Source: Mucilaginibacter gossypiicola
Lineage (GTDB): Bacteria > Bacteroidota > Bacteroidia > Sphingobacteriales > Sphingobacteriaceae
DNA length: 64,000 nt
NCBI RefSeq assembly: GCF_900110105.1
Contig: NZ_FOCL01000008.1
Location: 186,001 to 250,000 of the forward strand
Direction of reading: 5' to 3'
Shown: positions 1 through 7,843 of the stretch, piece after piece
Position numbering within the stretch: the first letter of the stretch is position 1
How the letters are laid out: every line of letters starts with the position of its first letter
Position numbers and translations under genes: made by a program
The notes under the pieces: generated by a model
Databases searched by the model: none
Told to the model about the DNA's origin: nothing
Seen by the model: only the letters and a program-made list of their open reading frames with translations

Positions 1-2
1 GC

Positions 3-647
3 ATGGTTGAAATTTATAATCAGCAGTTTATGTGGGATAATCGCCAATACCCAAAAGTTCATGCGGCTTTTGCGGATATCTGGGGTACGGAGAAGTTATG
101 GGTAACTATCGATAGGGCTAATCTTAATTTTCCGTTGCGCCCCGGATTTGAATATAAGGGGTTTATTCATTGGGATTATGATCCTGAAACCAAACCTCAA
201 AATGTTCAGGGTGTGCTGGCCCTTGCCGATCAAACGGATGAAAACATGGGTGGCTTTCAATGCATCCCGGAATTATACCAAACTTACGATACCTGGAAAT
301 TGACCCAGCCCGAAGACAGGGATCATTATAAACCAGATACCACCGGTTTTGAAACGGTAAAAGTAAAACTTGAGGCCGGTGATCTGCTCATATTTAACAG
401 CCTGCAGCCGCATGGTATCCGCCCAAACACCAGTACAGATAAAGTGCGGATAGCTCAATATATATCGATGATGCCCGCGCAGGAAGATAATGAAGAGTTA
501 AGGCAATGGCGCATCAACAGCTGGCAAAGCCGTGAAGCCATGCAAGGCTACGCCTTTCCCGGCGATCCGATGGAGCGTGAAAAGCAAAACCCCGTTGCTG
601 AGCTTAGTGAGCTTGGTAAAAAGCTTTTGGGATTGGAGCGGTGGTAA
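3..647 (+). CDS. Phytanoyl-CoA dioxygenase (PhyH) family protein, 5' end cut off
   Basis: C-terminal 214 residues of a probable Fe(II)/2-oxoglutarate oxygenase of the PhyH family. The jelly-roll iron ligands are visible in local numbering: the H-x-D pair at H56 and D58 in GFIHWDYD, and the distal H137 followed by R140 (PHGIR), the arginine expected to bind 2-oxoglutarate. PhyH proteins are usually about 280-300 residues, so the true start almost certainly lies left of the window and the ATG at position 3 is internal. The substrate cannot be told from sequence; bacterial members hydroxylate small molecules. Two further Fe/2OG-type oxygenases follow at once on the other strand. The gene ends just before a tandem hairpin repeat (658-800). 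Confidence 0.8.
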   Translation: MVEIYNQQFMWDNRQYPKVHAAFADIWGTEKLWVTIDRANLNFPLRPGFEYKGFIHWDYDPETKPQNVQGVLALADQTDENMGGFQCIPELYQTYDTWKLTQPEDRDHYKPDTTGFETVKVKLEAGDLLIFNSLQPHGIRPNTSTDKVRIAQYISMMPAQEDNEELRQWRINSWQSREAMQGYAFPGDPMEREKQNPVAELSELGKKLLGLERW

Positions 648-657
648 AATATTCCCA

Positions 658-800
658 ATGCGCGTGTCCTCTCGCGCATTTGCAAGCAAAGCAGTCGGCT
701 GTGGGGACACGGCCTCCGGGAAGAAAATAATATATCCCGGATGTGCGTGTCTTCACGCACATTTGCTATGCAAGCCGGCCGTGAAGACACGGCCTTCGCG
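658..800. repeat. Two tandem copies of an about 83-bp REP-like double-hairpin unit
   Basis: Copy 1 is 658-720 and copy 2 is 741-800. Each begins with a 7-bp stem: ATGCGCG/CGCGCAT (658-664 with 673-679) in copy 1 and ATGTGCG/CGCACAT (741-747 with 756-762) in copy 2, so the C-to-T change is matched by a G-to-A change in the other arm. Each ends with a GGCYGTG-4 nt-CACGGCC palindrome (697-714 and 777-794). In copy 2 the segment CGTGTCTTCACG can alternatively pair with CGTGAAGACACG, giving a longer stem. Confidence 0.75.
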
Positions 801-811
801 GCATAAACAAA

Positions 812-840
812 AATAGCGATGGATAAAATCCATCGCTATT
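812..840 (-). terminator. Rho-independent terminator of the cupin_8 gene
   Basis: Perfect 13-bp inverted repeat AATAGCGATGGAT (812-824) / ATCCATCGCTATT (828-840) with a 3-nt loop. Read on the minus strand it is followed by a T-rich run (TTTTTGTTT). It lies 42 bp past the stop of the leftward cupin gene; the strip between (846-881) holds a degenerate repeat of the type ACTTAAGACT/ACTTTCGACT. Confidence 0.8.
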
Positions 841-881
841 CAATATCATGACTTAAGACTGAAAACTTAAGACTTTCGACT

Positions 882-1763
882 TTAAAAAGGTTTCCCTGCA
901 GCCAGTTCCCTATTGGCCCATTTAACAGCGAGGCCTTCACGGTATTTGGCATATTTGCCTTTGAACATCATTTTTAGTGCGCTGTCAACACCGCCTTTAA
1001 CGGCCAGGTTGTACAGACTTGCTGCTTTACGGCTTATACTTGCATCCCATGCACGAAGACTTAATGAGTATGAACCATCAACATATTTCATCCAGTGCCA
1101 GTAGCCTGTAGGCATAAACAGGGTATCACCATGTTCAAGGAAAACCTCAATGCCTTCCACGCCATCAAGCGCCGGGAATTTTTTAACATCAGGGTTTAGT
1201 ACATCATAATCCTCCAGAGCATAAGTAGCATTGGGGATACAGTACAGGCGGCGTTTCCACTTGTTTTCGAACAGGATCACATGTTTGCGTCCACCAAAGT
1301 GTGTATGGAAAATATGCGGAAGATCGATATCGTAATGTAAAAATGTAACCGAGTTTGAGCCGCCAAAAAACATGGCAGGCATGCTTTCTAAAAAACCGCC
1401 CATTAAATCCTTTGGCAATACAATATCATCCAAAAGCTGTGGTGCCTGTTTAAAGATGTTAAAGAAAAAAATCCTTAATTCGGTTGGCTTACTGCGGATA
1501 AGGTCGATATACTCATCAAAAGGCATTTCGGTTGCCGATGAATTAATGGGTTTTGACGGATCGGCCTTTGAGTTATCATATAGCGGCACTACTTTGTTGC
1601 CAACAACCTGTTTTAAATATTCTGGTGTCCATTTTTCGCGGGCAGGCCAGCTTTTGGTAAGCCCTTTGATAACCAGCGGTCGACGAGGGTCTAAATAATT
1701 CTTCTTAAAGTCTTCGGGAGAAATATTTTCAACCGTATCGATCGGGTTAAGAATGAAGCACAT
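882..1763 (-). CDS. Cupin-like (cupin_8/JmjC-type) Fe(II)/2OG oxygenase, copy A
   Basis: 293-residue cytosolic protein of the cupin_8 (FIH-like JmjC) family. The iron triad is seen as H143-x-D145 in FLHYDID and H223 in YWHWMKY, and K160 (RKHVILF) sits where the 2-oxoglutarate-binding lysine is expected. Members hydroxylate protein side chains or small molecules; the target here is unknown. It is a close paralog of the gene at 1892-2770, same length and strand, with the N-terminal PIDxVxNIS block, the NSSATEM/NASATEM block and the whole jelly-roll core conserved. A 128-bp gap separates the copies, so each may have its own promoter. A strong terminator follows at 812-840. Confidence 0.85.
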   Translation of the reverse strand: MCFILNPIDTVENISPEDFKKNYLDPRRPLVIKGLTKSWPAREKWTPEYLKQVVGNKVVPLYDNSKADPSKPINSSATEMPFDEYIDLIRSKPTELRIFFFNIFKQAPQLLDDIVLPKDLMGGFLESMPAMFFGGSNSVTFLHYDIDLPHIFHTHFGGRKHVILFENKWKRRLYCIPNATYALEDYDVLNPDVKKFPALDGVEGIEVFLEHGDTLFMPTGYWHWMKYVDGSYSLSLRAWDASISRKAASLYNLAVKGGVDSALKMMFKGKYAKYREGLAVKWANRELAAGKPF

Positions 1764-1891
1764 ATATAGTTTTATTACTTTAGGGGAGTTACGCCAATTT
1801 TAAAATAAAGTTACAGTATTGTTTCTTACTTATTTAAAAGCATTCAAAATAACGAAATAAACCCCAAAGTAGTATAAATATATTCTCAATA

Positions 1892-2770
1892 TTATGGCTT
1901 GCCGGTAGCAAGGGCATTATGAGCACGTTTTATAGCCAGGTTTTCCTTCCAGTCCATATAGTCCTTTTTGAAGCGGGCTTTCATCATGTTATCAAACTTG
2001 CGCTGTACGGTTAAATTATACAGACTTTTGGCTTTAATGGCCCATGATTTATCCCAGGCACGCAGGGAGATAGAGAATGAACCGGTAAGATATTTCATCC
2101 AGTGCCAGTAACCTGTGGGCATAAACAAGGTATCACCATGCTCTAAAAATGCCTCCTGGCCTTCAATGCCATCAAGCGCCGGAAATTTGGTAAAGTCGGG
2201 GTTTTCGATATCGTAATCTTCTAAAGCATAGGTGGCAAATGGGATACAATACAGGCGTTCGGTCCATTTTTGGTCAAACAGCATCACATGTTTGCGGCCG
2301 TTAAAATGCGTATGAAAAATGTGTGCAAGGTCGATATCATAGTGTAAAAATGTTACCGAACCGGCACCTCCGAAAAACATATTAGGATATTTATCAAGGA
2401 ATCCGCCCATTAAATCTGATGGTGAACGATAATCATCCAGCAGTTTTGGGGCGTGCTTTATTGGGTCGAAAAGAAAGATCCTTAAATCGGTAGGCTGTTT
2501 TTGAATGAGGTCGATATAATCGCCAAACTTCATTTCGGTTGCAGATGCATTGATAGCTTTGGATGGATCGGCCTTTGAACTATCATACAGCGGAACTGTT
2601 TGATCGCCAACGGTTTCTTTAATATATTCAAAAGTCCATTTTTGAAGAGCAGGCCAGCTTTCGGTCGCTTTGCGGATAATAAGCGGTTTGCGTGGATTTA
2701 AGTAATTGTTAACAAAATCCTCTTTGCTTATATTGTCTACACTGTCAATAGGTGTAAGCTTTATACTCAT
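1892..2770 (-). CDS. Cupin-like (cupin_8/JmjC-type) Fe(II)/2OG oxygenase, copy B
   Basis: Paralog of the gene at 882-1763 with the same HYD iron motif in FLHYDID, a KHVMLF lysine and the distal histidine in TGYWHWMKY. I place the start at the ATG at 2770 (MSIKLTPIDSVDNI) rather than the GTG at 2776, because it matches the paralog's N-terminus and lies a normal distance (21 nt) below a good -7 element (2792-2799). The copies differ mainly in surface positions and in the C-terminal helix region, so this looks like an old tandem duplication with both copies kept intact. Function beyond Fe/2OG hydroxylation is not predictable. Confidence 0.85.
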   Translation of the reverse strand: MSIKLTPIDSVDNISKEDFVNNYLNPRKPLIIRKATESWPALQKWTFEYIKETVGDQTVPLYDSSKADPSKAINASATEMKFGDYIDLIQKQPTDLRIFLFDPIKHAPKLLDDYRSPSDLMGGFLDKYPNMFFGGAGSVTFLHYDIDLAHIFHTHFNGRKHVMLFDQKWTERLYCIPFATYALEDYDIENPDFTKFPALDGIEGQEAFLEHGDTLFMPTGYWHWMKYLTGSFSISLRAWDKSWAIKAKSLYNLTVQRKFDNMMKARFKKDYMDWKENLAIKRAHNALATGKP

Positions 2771-2791
2771 TTTCACAAATTAATTAACGAG

Positions 2792-2822
2792 CAAAATTAA
2801 TTCTTTGTAAAAAACATGTAAA
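2792..2822 (-). promoter_or_regulatory. Bacteroidota-type promoter for the cupin copy B gene
   Basis: On the minus strand, TTTA (2822-2819), exactly 19 nt, then TAATTTTG (2799-2792). This is 3/4 of the -33 box and a full match to the TAnnTTTG -7 box, with the consensus spacing known for the Bacteroidota primary sigma factor. The predicted transcript start is near 2786, about 15 nt before the chosen ATG. Confidence 0.6.
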
Positions 2823-2862
2823 CACTTTGGGGTAATTTTGAAGTTTTAATGACAGTTGTTTT

Positions 2863-2982
2863 AGTAGCAGTTGCAGTAGCGAGTAGCAGTTTTTATAAGT
2901 AGTAAAACAAAAAGAGTTGATAGTTACAAACCATCAACTCTTTTCAAAAACTTTTTCGGCGACTGCCGCTGCAACTGCCACT
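2863..2982. repeat. Inverted pair of degenerate AGTAGC/AGTTGC-type short tandem repeats around a terminator
   Basis: Left arm 2863-2890 is built of AGTAGC/AGTTGC/AGTAGCG-like units; right arm 2961-2982 is its inverted complement (both share an AGTxGCAGTTGCAG core when aligned). The arms bracket the 12-bp terminator stem at 2910-2944. Same architecture as several other intergenic elements in the window. Confidence 0.6.
2910..2944 (-). terminator. Terminator of the fasciclin gene
   Basis: Perfect 12-bp stem AAAAGAGTTGAT (2910-2921) / ATCAACTCTTTT (2933-2944) with an 11-nt loop. On the minus strand it runs into TTTTTGTTTT. It lies 46 bp past the stop of the leftward fasciclin gene. Confidence 0.8.
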
Positions 2983-2989
2983 ATAAAAC

Positions 2990-3535
2990 TTAATTAGGCA
3001 TCAATACAGCATTTACCACATGGATAATGCCGTTGCTTTGAGCAACATCGGCAATGGTGATCCATGATTTGCCACCTTTTTCATCAACCAAATACAATTT
3101 GGCTCCCTGCGAAATTACTGTTATTGTACCGCCACTCAGCGTACTTAATTCCGTTTTTCCTTTACCTTCTTTTACTTTGGTCAGCAAGTCGGCAGATGTA
3201 AGTTTGCCCGGTACTACATGGTAAGTTAAGGTTTTTATCAGGCTTGCTTTGTTGGCCGGTTTCATCAAGTTATCAACAGCGCCTGCGGGTAATTTGGTAA
3301 AAGCCTCGTTAGTTGGTGCAAATACCGTATAAGGACCTGCTGCTGATAATGTGGGCGCCAATCCTGCCGTTTTTATTGCTGCTACAAGTGTAGTATGATC
3401 TTTTGAGCCCGATGCGTTTTGTACAATGTTTTTAGCAGGCGACATAACCGCGCCCCCAATTGTTTTTTGGGCATAAGCTTTTGGAGCAGCGGCAAAAGCC
3501 ACTAATGCCAAAGCTGCGATGATTAGTTTTTTCAT
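2990..3535 (-). CDS. Secreted fasciclin (FAS1) domain protein
   Basis: 181 residues: a signal peptide (lysine pair, hydrophobic stretch, cleavage near AYAQ at about residue 22) followed by a single FAS1 domain. FAS1 features are visible: the H1-like block YTVFAPTNEAF near residues 90-100, the central YHVVPG block, and the C-terminal NGIIHVVNAVLMP block. Such proteins are extracytoplasmic, often adhesive or of unknown role; single-FAS1 proteins are very common in Bacteroidota. Monocistronic by its own terminator (2910-2944). Confidence 0.9.
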   Translation of the reverse strand: MKKLIIAALALVAFAAAPKAYAQKTIGGAVMSPAKNIVQNASGSKDHTTLVAAIKTAGLAPTLSAAGPYTVFAPTNEAFTKLPAGAVDNLMKPANKASLIKTLTYHVVPGKLTSADLLTKVKEGKGKTELSTLSGGTITVISQGAKLYLVDEKGGKSWITIADVAQSNGIIHVVNAVLMPN

Positions 3536-3649
3536 AATTTATAATAGTCAGGATAAAGTATCATTTAAAGATACGATTAGTAAAGCTAAACAGATCTAAC
3601 GATCATTTTGCTTTGTAACAATGTATTGACTGTTACAGGGCAAATTGGT

Positions 3650-4771
3650 TTAAAAGAATAAGCCCGCCGCAATATGATCAGCGTACAGCTTACCTGTTGC
3701 ACTAAGATAAATAACATTATCTTTTTGTATGATCCATCCCCTGTCGAAATATTCGGCGGCAGCTTTCAGCAATTCGTCAGATGCACCTTTAGCTATGTGG
3801 TTTAGCTTTGCCAAATCAAGTCCCCAGATAGTACGTAACGAAGTCATGATATACTCGTTCAGGCGGTTCTCTTCGGTTAGTTCTTCTGTTTCGGCAGATA
3901 GTTTCCCGGTTTCAAGCGCCTGCATGTATTTTGCATTATTGGCAATGTTCCACTGCCGGGTATCGCCATTATAGGAGTGCGCAGATGGGCCTATGCCTAA
4001 ATATTTTACGCCTTTCCAGTAATTGGAGTTGTGGCGGGAATATTGGCCCGGCTTGCAAAAGTTAGAGATTTCGTAATGTTCAAAGCCATGTGCCTGCATA
4101 GCATCCATAAGCACCATAAACTGCTCGGCGCTTTGATGCTCATTCATAGGTGGCTGCTTTTTTTTGTTGATGAAAGCCGCCAGCGCGGTTTGTGGCTCAA
4201 CCGTCATGGAGTAGGTGGATGCATGCGGAACGTTAAGCTCAAATACCTTATCCAGATTTTGTTTCCATTTGGTATCGCTGAGCATGGGATATCCGTAAAT
4301 CAAGTCGACCGTAATGTTTTCAAAGCCGGCGTCCTGGGCGCGCTTTACAGATGATTCTGCTTCCTGCCCGCGGTGTACGCGGTTCATCCAAACTAAATCC
4401 TCGTCAAAAAACGACTGGATCCCTATACTGAAGCGATTTACCGGTGTTTGCCTCAACGCTTTTAATTTATCCGCTTTCAGGTCATCCGGGTTTGCCTCCA
4501 AAGTAATTTCGGCCGTGGATGATACGGTATGAAGTTCGGTAATGGTATTAATGATCCTGCTGATCTCGTCGCCATTTAAAACAGACGGAGTGCCGCCGCC
4601 AAAGTAGATGGTTTCGATGCTTTCTCCATTAAGATAGCCTTTTTGAAATTTAATCTCTTTGATCAATGTATCCAGCATTTCATCCTTGTACTTTAATGAA
4701 GTACTGAAATGGAAATCGCAATAATGGCAAGCCTGCTTGCAAAAAGGAATATGGATGTAGATGCCTGCCAT
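3650..4771 (-). CDS. hemW: HemW-type radical SAM heme chaperone (coproporphyrinogen III oxidase-like)
   Basis: Radical SAM protein of the HemN/HemW family, about 373 residues. It starts MAGIYIHIPFC and carries the CX3CX2C cluster motif at C11, C15 and C18 followed by DF, as in HemW, and lacks the fourth cysteine and N-terminal extension of true HemN; so it is the heme chaperone-like class. A GGGTPS SAM-binding motif follows. The upstream in-frame codon at 4789 would give six extra residues, but a perfect -7 box (4776-4783) lies between it and 4771, so 4771 must be the start and the mRNA is probably leaderless. Cytosolic; proposed role is heme insertion into respiratory enzymes. Confidence 0.9.
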   Translation of the reverse strand: MAGIYIHIPFCKQACHYCDFHFSTSLKYKDEMLDTLIKEIKFQKGYLNGESIETIYFGGGTPSVLNGDEISRIINTITELHTVSSTAEITLEANPDDLKADKLKALRQTPVNRFSIGIQSFFDEDLVWMNRVHRGQEAESSVKRAQDAGFENITVDLIYGYPMLSDTKWKQNLDKVFELNVPHASTYSMTVEPQTALAAFINKKKQPPMNEHQSAEQFMVLMDAMQAHGFEHYEISNFCKPGQYSRHNSNYWKGVKYLGIGPSAHSYNGDTRQWNIANNAKYMQALETGKLSAETEELTEENRLNEYIMTSLRTIWGLDLAKLNHIAKGASDELLKAAAEYFDRGWIIQKDNVIYLSATGKLYADHIAAGLFF

Positions 4772-4775
4772 GCGG

Positions 4776-4783
4776 CAAAGGTA
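4776..4783 (-). promoter_or_regulatory. -7 box TACCTTTG just before the hemW start
   Basis: Full match to TAnnTTTG on the minus strand, with a TTTA (-33-like) 20 nt further upstream (4807-4804). Only 4 nt separate the box from the ATG at 4771, which puts the expected transcript start at or next to the start codon. Confidence 0.55.
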
Positions 4784-4814
4784 ATGCAATTATTTTTTTT
4801 GATTAAAGCTGGTA

Positions 4815-4914
4815 TTTGTGCAATAAGGGTTATGGGACATTTAAGCTTTGTTTATCTTTAGGCTCCAATCCATATAAAACCATGACCTTAAACACACTGT
4901 TTTTTTCTGTCTGT
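4815..4914 (+). repeat. Diverged copy of the leader and first codons of the gene at 6002
   Basis: Positions 4815-4914 match 5937-6037 at roughly 80% by eye. The shared part includes TTTGTGCAATAA, GGACATTTA, CTTTGTTTATCTTTAGG, CCATGACC and the first codons after the ATG. Copy 1 sits before the flavin reductase gene; copy 2 is the true 5' region of the secreted protein gene. The shared TATCTTTA may be a -7 box in both. Confidence 0.75.
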
Positions 4915-4998
4915 CAATCATTTTGCAAGTGGAAAGCATACCCTTTGCGCTCTTTTGCATGCTTTTCTTACCCCGAACTCGCAATAATAAAAATTTGA
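4882..4998 (+). CDS. Possible short leader ORF abutting the flavin reductase start
   Basis: The ATG within the duplicated leader opens a 38-codon frame (starting MTLNTLFFSVCQSFC) that ends with TGA at 4996-4998, directly touching the ATG of the flavin reductase at 4999. The first dozen codons are homologous to the signal peptide start of the gene at 6002; the rest is not. It may be a remnant, or a translated leader coupled to the downstream gene. No independent coding evidence, so the call is weak. Confidence 0.25.
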   Translation: MTLNTLFFSVCQSFCKWKAYPLRSFACFSYPELAIIKI

Positions 4999-5895
4999 AT
5001 GAAGTTAAAAACTATTGATGCGTCATCATTAACACCGGCGGAAATGCAAGGTTATTTGCACGCTGCCATTGCACCCCGGCCGATATGTTTTGCATCCACT
5101 ATCGATAAAAACGGTGAGGTTAATTTAAGTCCGTTTAGTTTTTTTAATGTATTTAGCATTAATCCACCAATATGCGTTTTTTCGCCAACAAGCAGAGCGC
5201 GGGATAATACCACTAAGCATACGCTTGAAAACGTTTTGGAAATACCTGAATGCGTGATCAATATTGTGAACTATGATATGGTTCAACAGGCCTATTTAAC
5301 CAGTACAGATTATCCAAGAGGAGTAAATGAGTTTTCGAAAGCGGGGTTTACTGAATTGGCTTCGGAGACGGTAAGGCCACCCAGGGTAGCGGAATCAACT
5401 GTTCAATTGGAATGTGTTGTGAACGATGTGATATCATTAGGGGAAAACGGTGGAGCAGGTAATTTGGTTATTGCAGAGGTGAAACGGATTCATATCGATG
5501 AAGATATTTTGGATGCCAATGGCAAAATAGACCCTCTTAAAATAGATCTGGTGGCTCGTTTGGGCGGTGATTGGTATTGCAGGGTAACCGGCGATAACTT
5601 ATTTAAAATTGCCAAACCAATTGATTGTGCCGGAATAGGTATGGGCGTAGATGCTTTTCCTGAAGAGGTTAAAAACTCCAACGTATTAACCGGGAATAAT
5701 TTGGGGTTATTGGGGCTTGTTAAAACGCTGCCATCTGATGAAGAAGTGGAAGCCTTTAGCAAAACCGATGAAATGAAAGAGCTGCTTGATGCTATCACCG
5801 AAAGCCACGCCCGCACCCAACGCCTGCATTTAAAAGCCAGGCATTTGTTAGATAACGGCCGTGTAGCGGATGCCTGGAAAGTTTTGTTAATGTAG
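4999..5895 (+). CDS. Flavin reductase family protein (FMN-binding split barrel)
   Basis: 298-residue cytosolic protein with the flavin reductase-like split-barrel domain in the first 190 or so residues: the APRPICFASTIDKNGEVNLSPFSF-type opening and the NPPICVFSPT block that contacts FMN. Typical members (DIM6/NTAB type) are about 200-300 residues and reduce FMN with NAD(P)H, or bind FMN for an unknown partner. The C-terminal 90 residues are charged and helical, as in longer members. The gene is inserted between two copies of the same promoter/leader sequence (4815-4914 and 5937-6037), so it may be transcribed from the first copy. Confidence 0.88.
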   Translation: MKLKTIDASSLTPAEMQGYLHAAIAPRPICFASTIDKNGEVNLSPFSFFNVFSINPPICVFSPTSRARDNTTKHTLENVLEIPECVINIVNYDMVQQAYLTSTDYPRGVNEFSKAGFTELASETVRPPRVAESTVQLECVVNDVISLGENGGAGNLVIAEVKRIHIDEDILDANGKIDPLKIDLVARLGGDWYCRVTGDNLFKIAKPIDCAGIGMGVDAFPEEVKNSNVLTGNNLGLLGLVKTLPSDEEVEAFSKTDEMKELLDAITESHARTQRLHLKARHLLDNGRVADAWKVLLM

Positions 5896-5936
5896 CTTGT
5901 GCTCCCTGACATTGTCAACGGGAGAGATCTCCTGTT

Positions 5937-6037
5937 TTTGTGCAATAAAGGTTAGAGGACATTTAGGCTTTGTTTATCTTTAGGTTCCAATTATATAAAC
6001 CATGACCTTTAAATACGCTGTTTTCTTATCTATCTGT
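5937..6037 (+). repeat. Leader of the 6002 gene, second copy of the 4815-4914 sequence
   Basis: See 4815-4914. It holds a -7-like TATCTTTA about 20 nt before the ATG at 6002 and the first dozen codons of that gene. Sequence identity spans both non-coding and coding parts, so it reflects duplication rather than a shared promoter motif alone. Confidence 0.75.
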
Positions 6038-6709
6038 TTATTGGCAGGCAGTGTTGCCGGTAGCCAGCAAGACAATAAAACTATTCAAATAGATATTCAC
6101 AGATTGTTAAATGCACGACCGGTAACAACAGTTACAGAGGGTAAGTTACAAAGCTGGATAACCGGTATTGATGGCGGGGGCAAGGGGGATGGTTACCTTA
6201 CGTCGGCCGCAGCAAAACTTAATGGCGATAATAATGCGCATGCTTTACCGGATAACCCATTGATCCCGGCTAATTCATCTCATCCTGCCGTATTGCTTCA
6301 TTACGGAAACGGTGATAAAGGCAACCAAACCCGAAATGTTGCCGGTATTGATAGTTTTAGCTTTGACGTGCCTCATAAAAAATATTCGGGTTTATACCTG
6401 AGCCTCACCAGTTCTGAAGGCCCTTCTCAATTGCATGTCACTCTAATTTATAGCGGTGTTGGGGAAAGTAAAGACTTTACCTTGCCCGACTATTACAATG
6501 ATATCCCTGAAAGTGATCCCAATTTAAGCTATGCGGTACATAACCTGGCTAAATGGGGGCCAGGGGATAAAATGACCGAAAGCGATCATCATAATATCGA
6601 CGTATTGAATATCCATCCTGATCCAAACCGGGTACTTAAAAAAGTTATTGTAAGTAAGGCCCAAACCGGATACCTGGTATTTTGGGCGGCTACGGGTGTG
6701 GTTGAATAA
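6002..6709 (+). CDS. Secreted protein of unknown function
   Basis: 235 residues with a signal peptide (MTFKYAVFLSICLLAGSVAG, cleavage near residue 20). I do not recognise the family. The mature part is rich in beta-forming segments and polar loops, with GIDGGGKGDGYL, a HPAVLLHYGNGDKG block, and paired DHHN and HPDPN motifs; a beta-sandwich fold of the carbohydrate-binding kind is possible but is a guess. No catalytic motif is obvious. Its own leader (5937-6001) is duplicated 1.1 kb upstream. No clear terminator follows. Confidence 0.7.
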   Translation: MTFKYAVFLSICLLAGSVAGSQQDNKTIQIDIHRLLNARPVTTVTEGKLQSWITGIDGGGKGDGYLTSAAAKLNGDNNAHALPDNPLIPANSSHPAVLLHYGNGDKGNQTRNVAGIDSFSFDVPHKKYSGLYLSLTSSEGPSQLHVTLIYSGVGESKDFTLPDYYNDIPESDPNLSYAVHNLAKWGPGDKMTESDHHNIDVLNIHPDPNRVLKKVIVSKAQTGYLVFWAATGVVE

Positions 6710-6801
6710 GGCAGTTATTAAATGAGGAAGGAACAAGATTTAGCTGTGAAATAAATTCAAAAAAATATTAATTGATAAAATTCTGGTTCAGATAATTACC
6801 C

Positions 6802-6809
6802 TACTTTTG
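6802..6809 (+). promoter_or_regulatory. -7 box TACTTTTG before the DUF4271-hemD genes
   Basis: Full TAnnTTTG match 29 nt before the TTG start at 6839. No convincing -33 TTTG is present at the ideal spacing (a TTG lies at 6773-6775, somewhat too far). Confidence 0.45.
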
Positions 6810-6838
6810 CAAAAAAATAATAAGCCCTTTTTTAAGCT

Positions 6839-7825
6839 TTGAGGATCCGTTTGGTTATTTGGTGTTGCCTGTTTTTTTTGTTGAATTGTGCTGCCGCTTT
6901 TGCGCAACAAGATTCAACAGTGATTGATACGCCTTTAAAATCACCTGTACGTGCTTTTCGCCCCGGCAATTCGGTACTTGATTCGGTGGCTAACGCCATG
7001 CAAAACAGGGATAAGTTTATTGCCGATTCTGTAGTCATGCGCTACCTCAGGGTGCCCGATGCAGCCATGCGTGCCGAATACGCCGATAGCGTTTTTGCAC
7101 GCGAATTATATCACGGATATGGCTTTCTTGATCTTCATGCCAGGTCAAAAAGCAGGGTAATGGAAGGGCACTACCGCCCCTCGCGCGATCCCTGGGTTAT
7201 TGTGATCATTATTGCCATGCTGTTATATACCGCTATCCTTAACCTGGCCCTCGGCAAGGACGTAAGTAATGTATTTACATCTTTTTATAGCAAGCGTGTG
7301 CTTTCAATAGCAGGTAAAGAAGAGAGCCCAGTTAGCTCGTGGGCTTTCCTGGGGTTATTTTTACTGTTTTGTGCTACGTTTGGTTTGTTTTTATATCAGC
7401 TGGCGGCGTACAAAGGCGTTTATTATAAAATAGCAGGCAGCGGTCTGTTTACTTTCCTTACCATTGTAATTATTGTATTATTCTCGCTTAAGTTTTTAAT
7501 ACTCAAGTTTTTAGGCTTTGTTTTTGATATTAATAAGCTGGTGAGCGAATACTTGAACATTTTGCATCTTACCTACTTTAATATAGCGTTTGTTTTTTTA
7601 CCGGTGGTTATTTGTTTCAGCTTGCTTGGGGCACAATATATCCCGGTATTACTAACAGCGACGCTTATTATAATCATCGTAATTTTTATATGGCAATATA
7701 TCAGGAGCAGCGTAAATATAATTTCTACCTTTCGATTTCATAAGTTTTATTTATTTACGTATCTTTGTGCCCTCGAAATTTGCCCTGTTTTGATTTTAAT
7801 AAAGGCATTGAATATTAAAATTTAG
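6839..7825 (+). CDS. DUF4271 family integral membrane protein
   Basis: 328 residues, TTG start (no better ATG nearby), signal-like N-terminus (cleavage near AFAQ) followed by a 100-residue extracytoplasmic segment and then about six or seven membrane spans from about residue 120 to the end. This is the Bacteroidota DUF4271 family, whose gene typically sits directly before hemD, as here (18-bp gap). The biochemical role is unknown; the synteny suggests only co-expression with heme synthesis. An upstream -7 box is at 6802-6809. Confidence 0.85.
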   Translation: MRIRLVIWCCLFFLLNCAAAFAQQDSTVIDTPLKSPVRAFRPGNSVLDSVANAMQNRDKFIADSVVMRYLRVPDAAMRAEYADSVFARELYHGYGFLDLHARSKSRVMEGHYRPSRDPWVIVIIIAMLLYTAILNLALGKDVSNVFTSFYSKRVLSIAGKEESPVSSWAFLGLFLLFCATFGLFLYQLAAYKGVYYKIAGSGLFTFLTIVIIVLFSLKFLILKFLGFVFDINKLVSEYLNILHLTYFNIAFVFLPVVICFSLLGAQYIPVLLTATLIIIIVIFIWQYIRSSVNIISTFRFHKFYLFTYLCALEICPVLILIKALNIKI

Positions 7826-7843
7826 GTTATTAAAAGCACTGAA

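Noticed and set aside
532..816. 94-codon plus-strand frame across the end of the PhyH gene and the REP-like repeats
   Set aside because: Mostly a shifted reading of the PhyH gene and then of the palindromic repeat; no family features.
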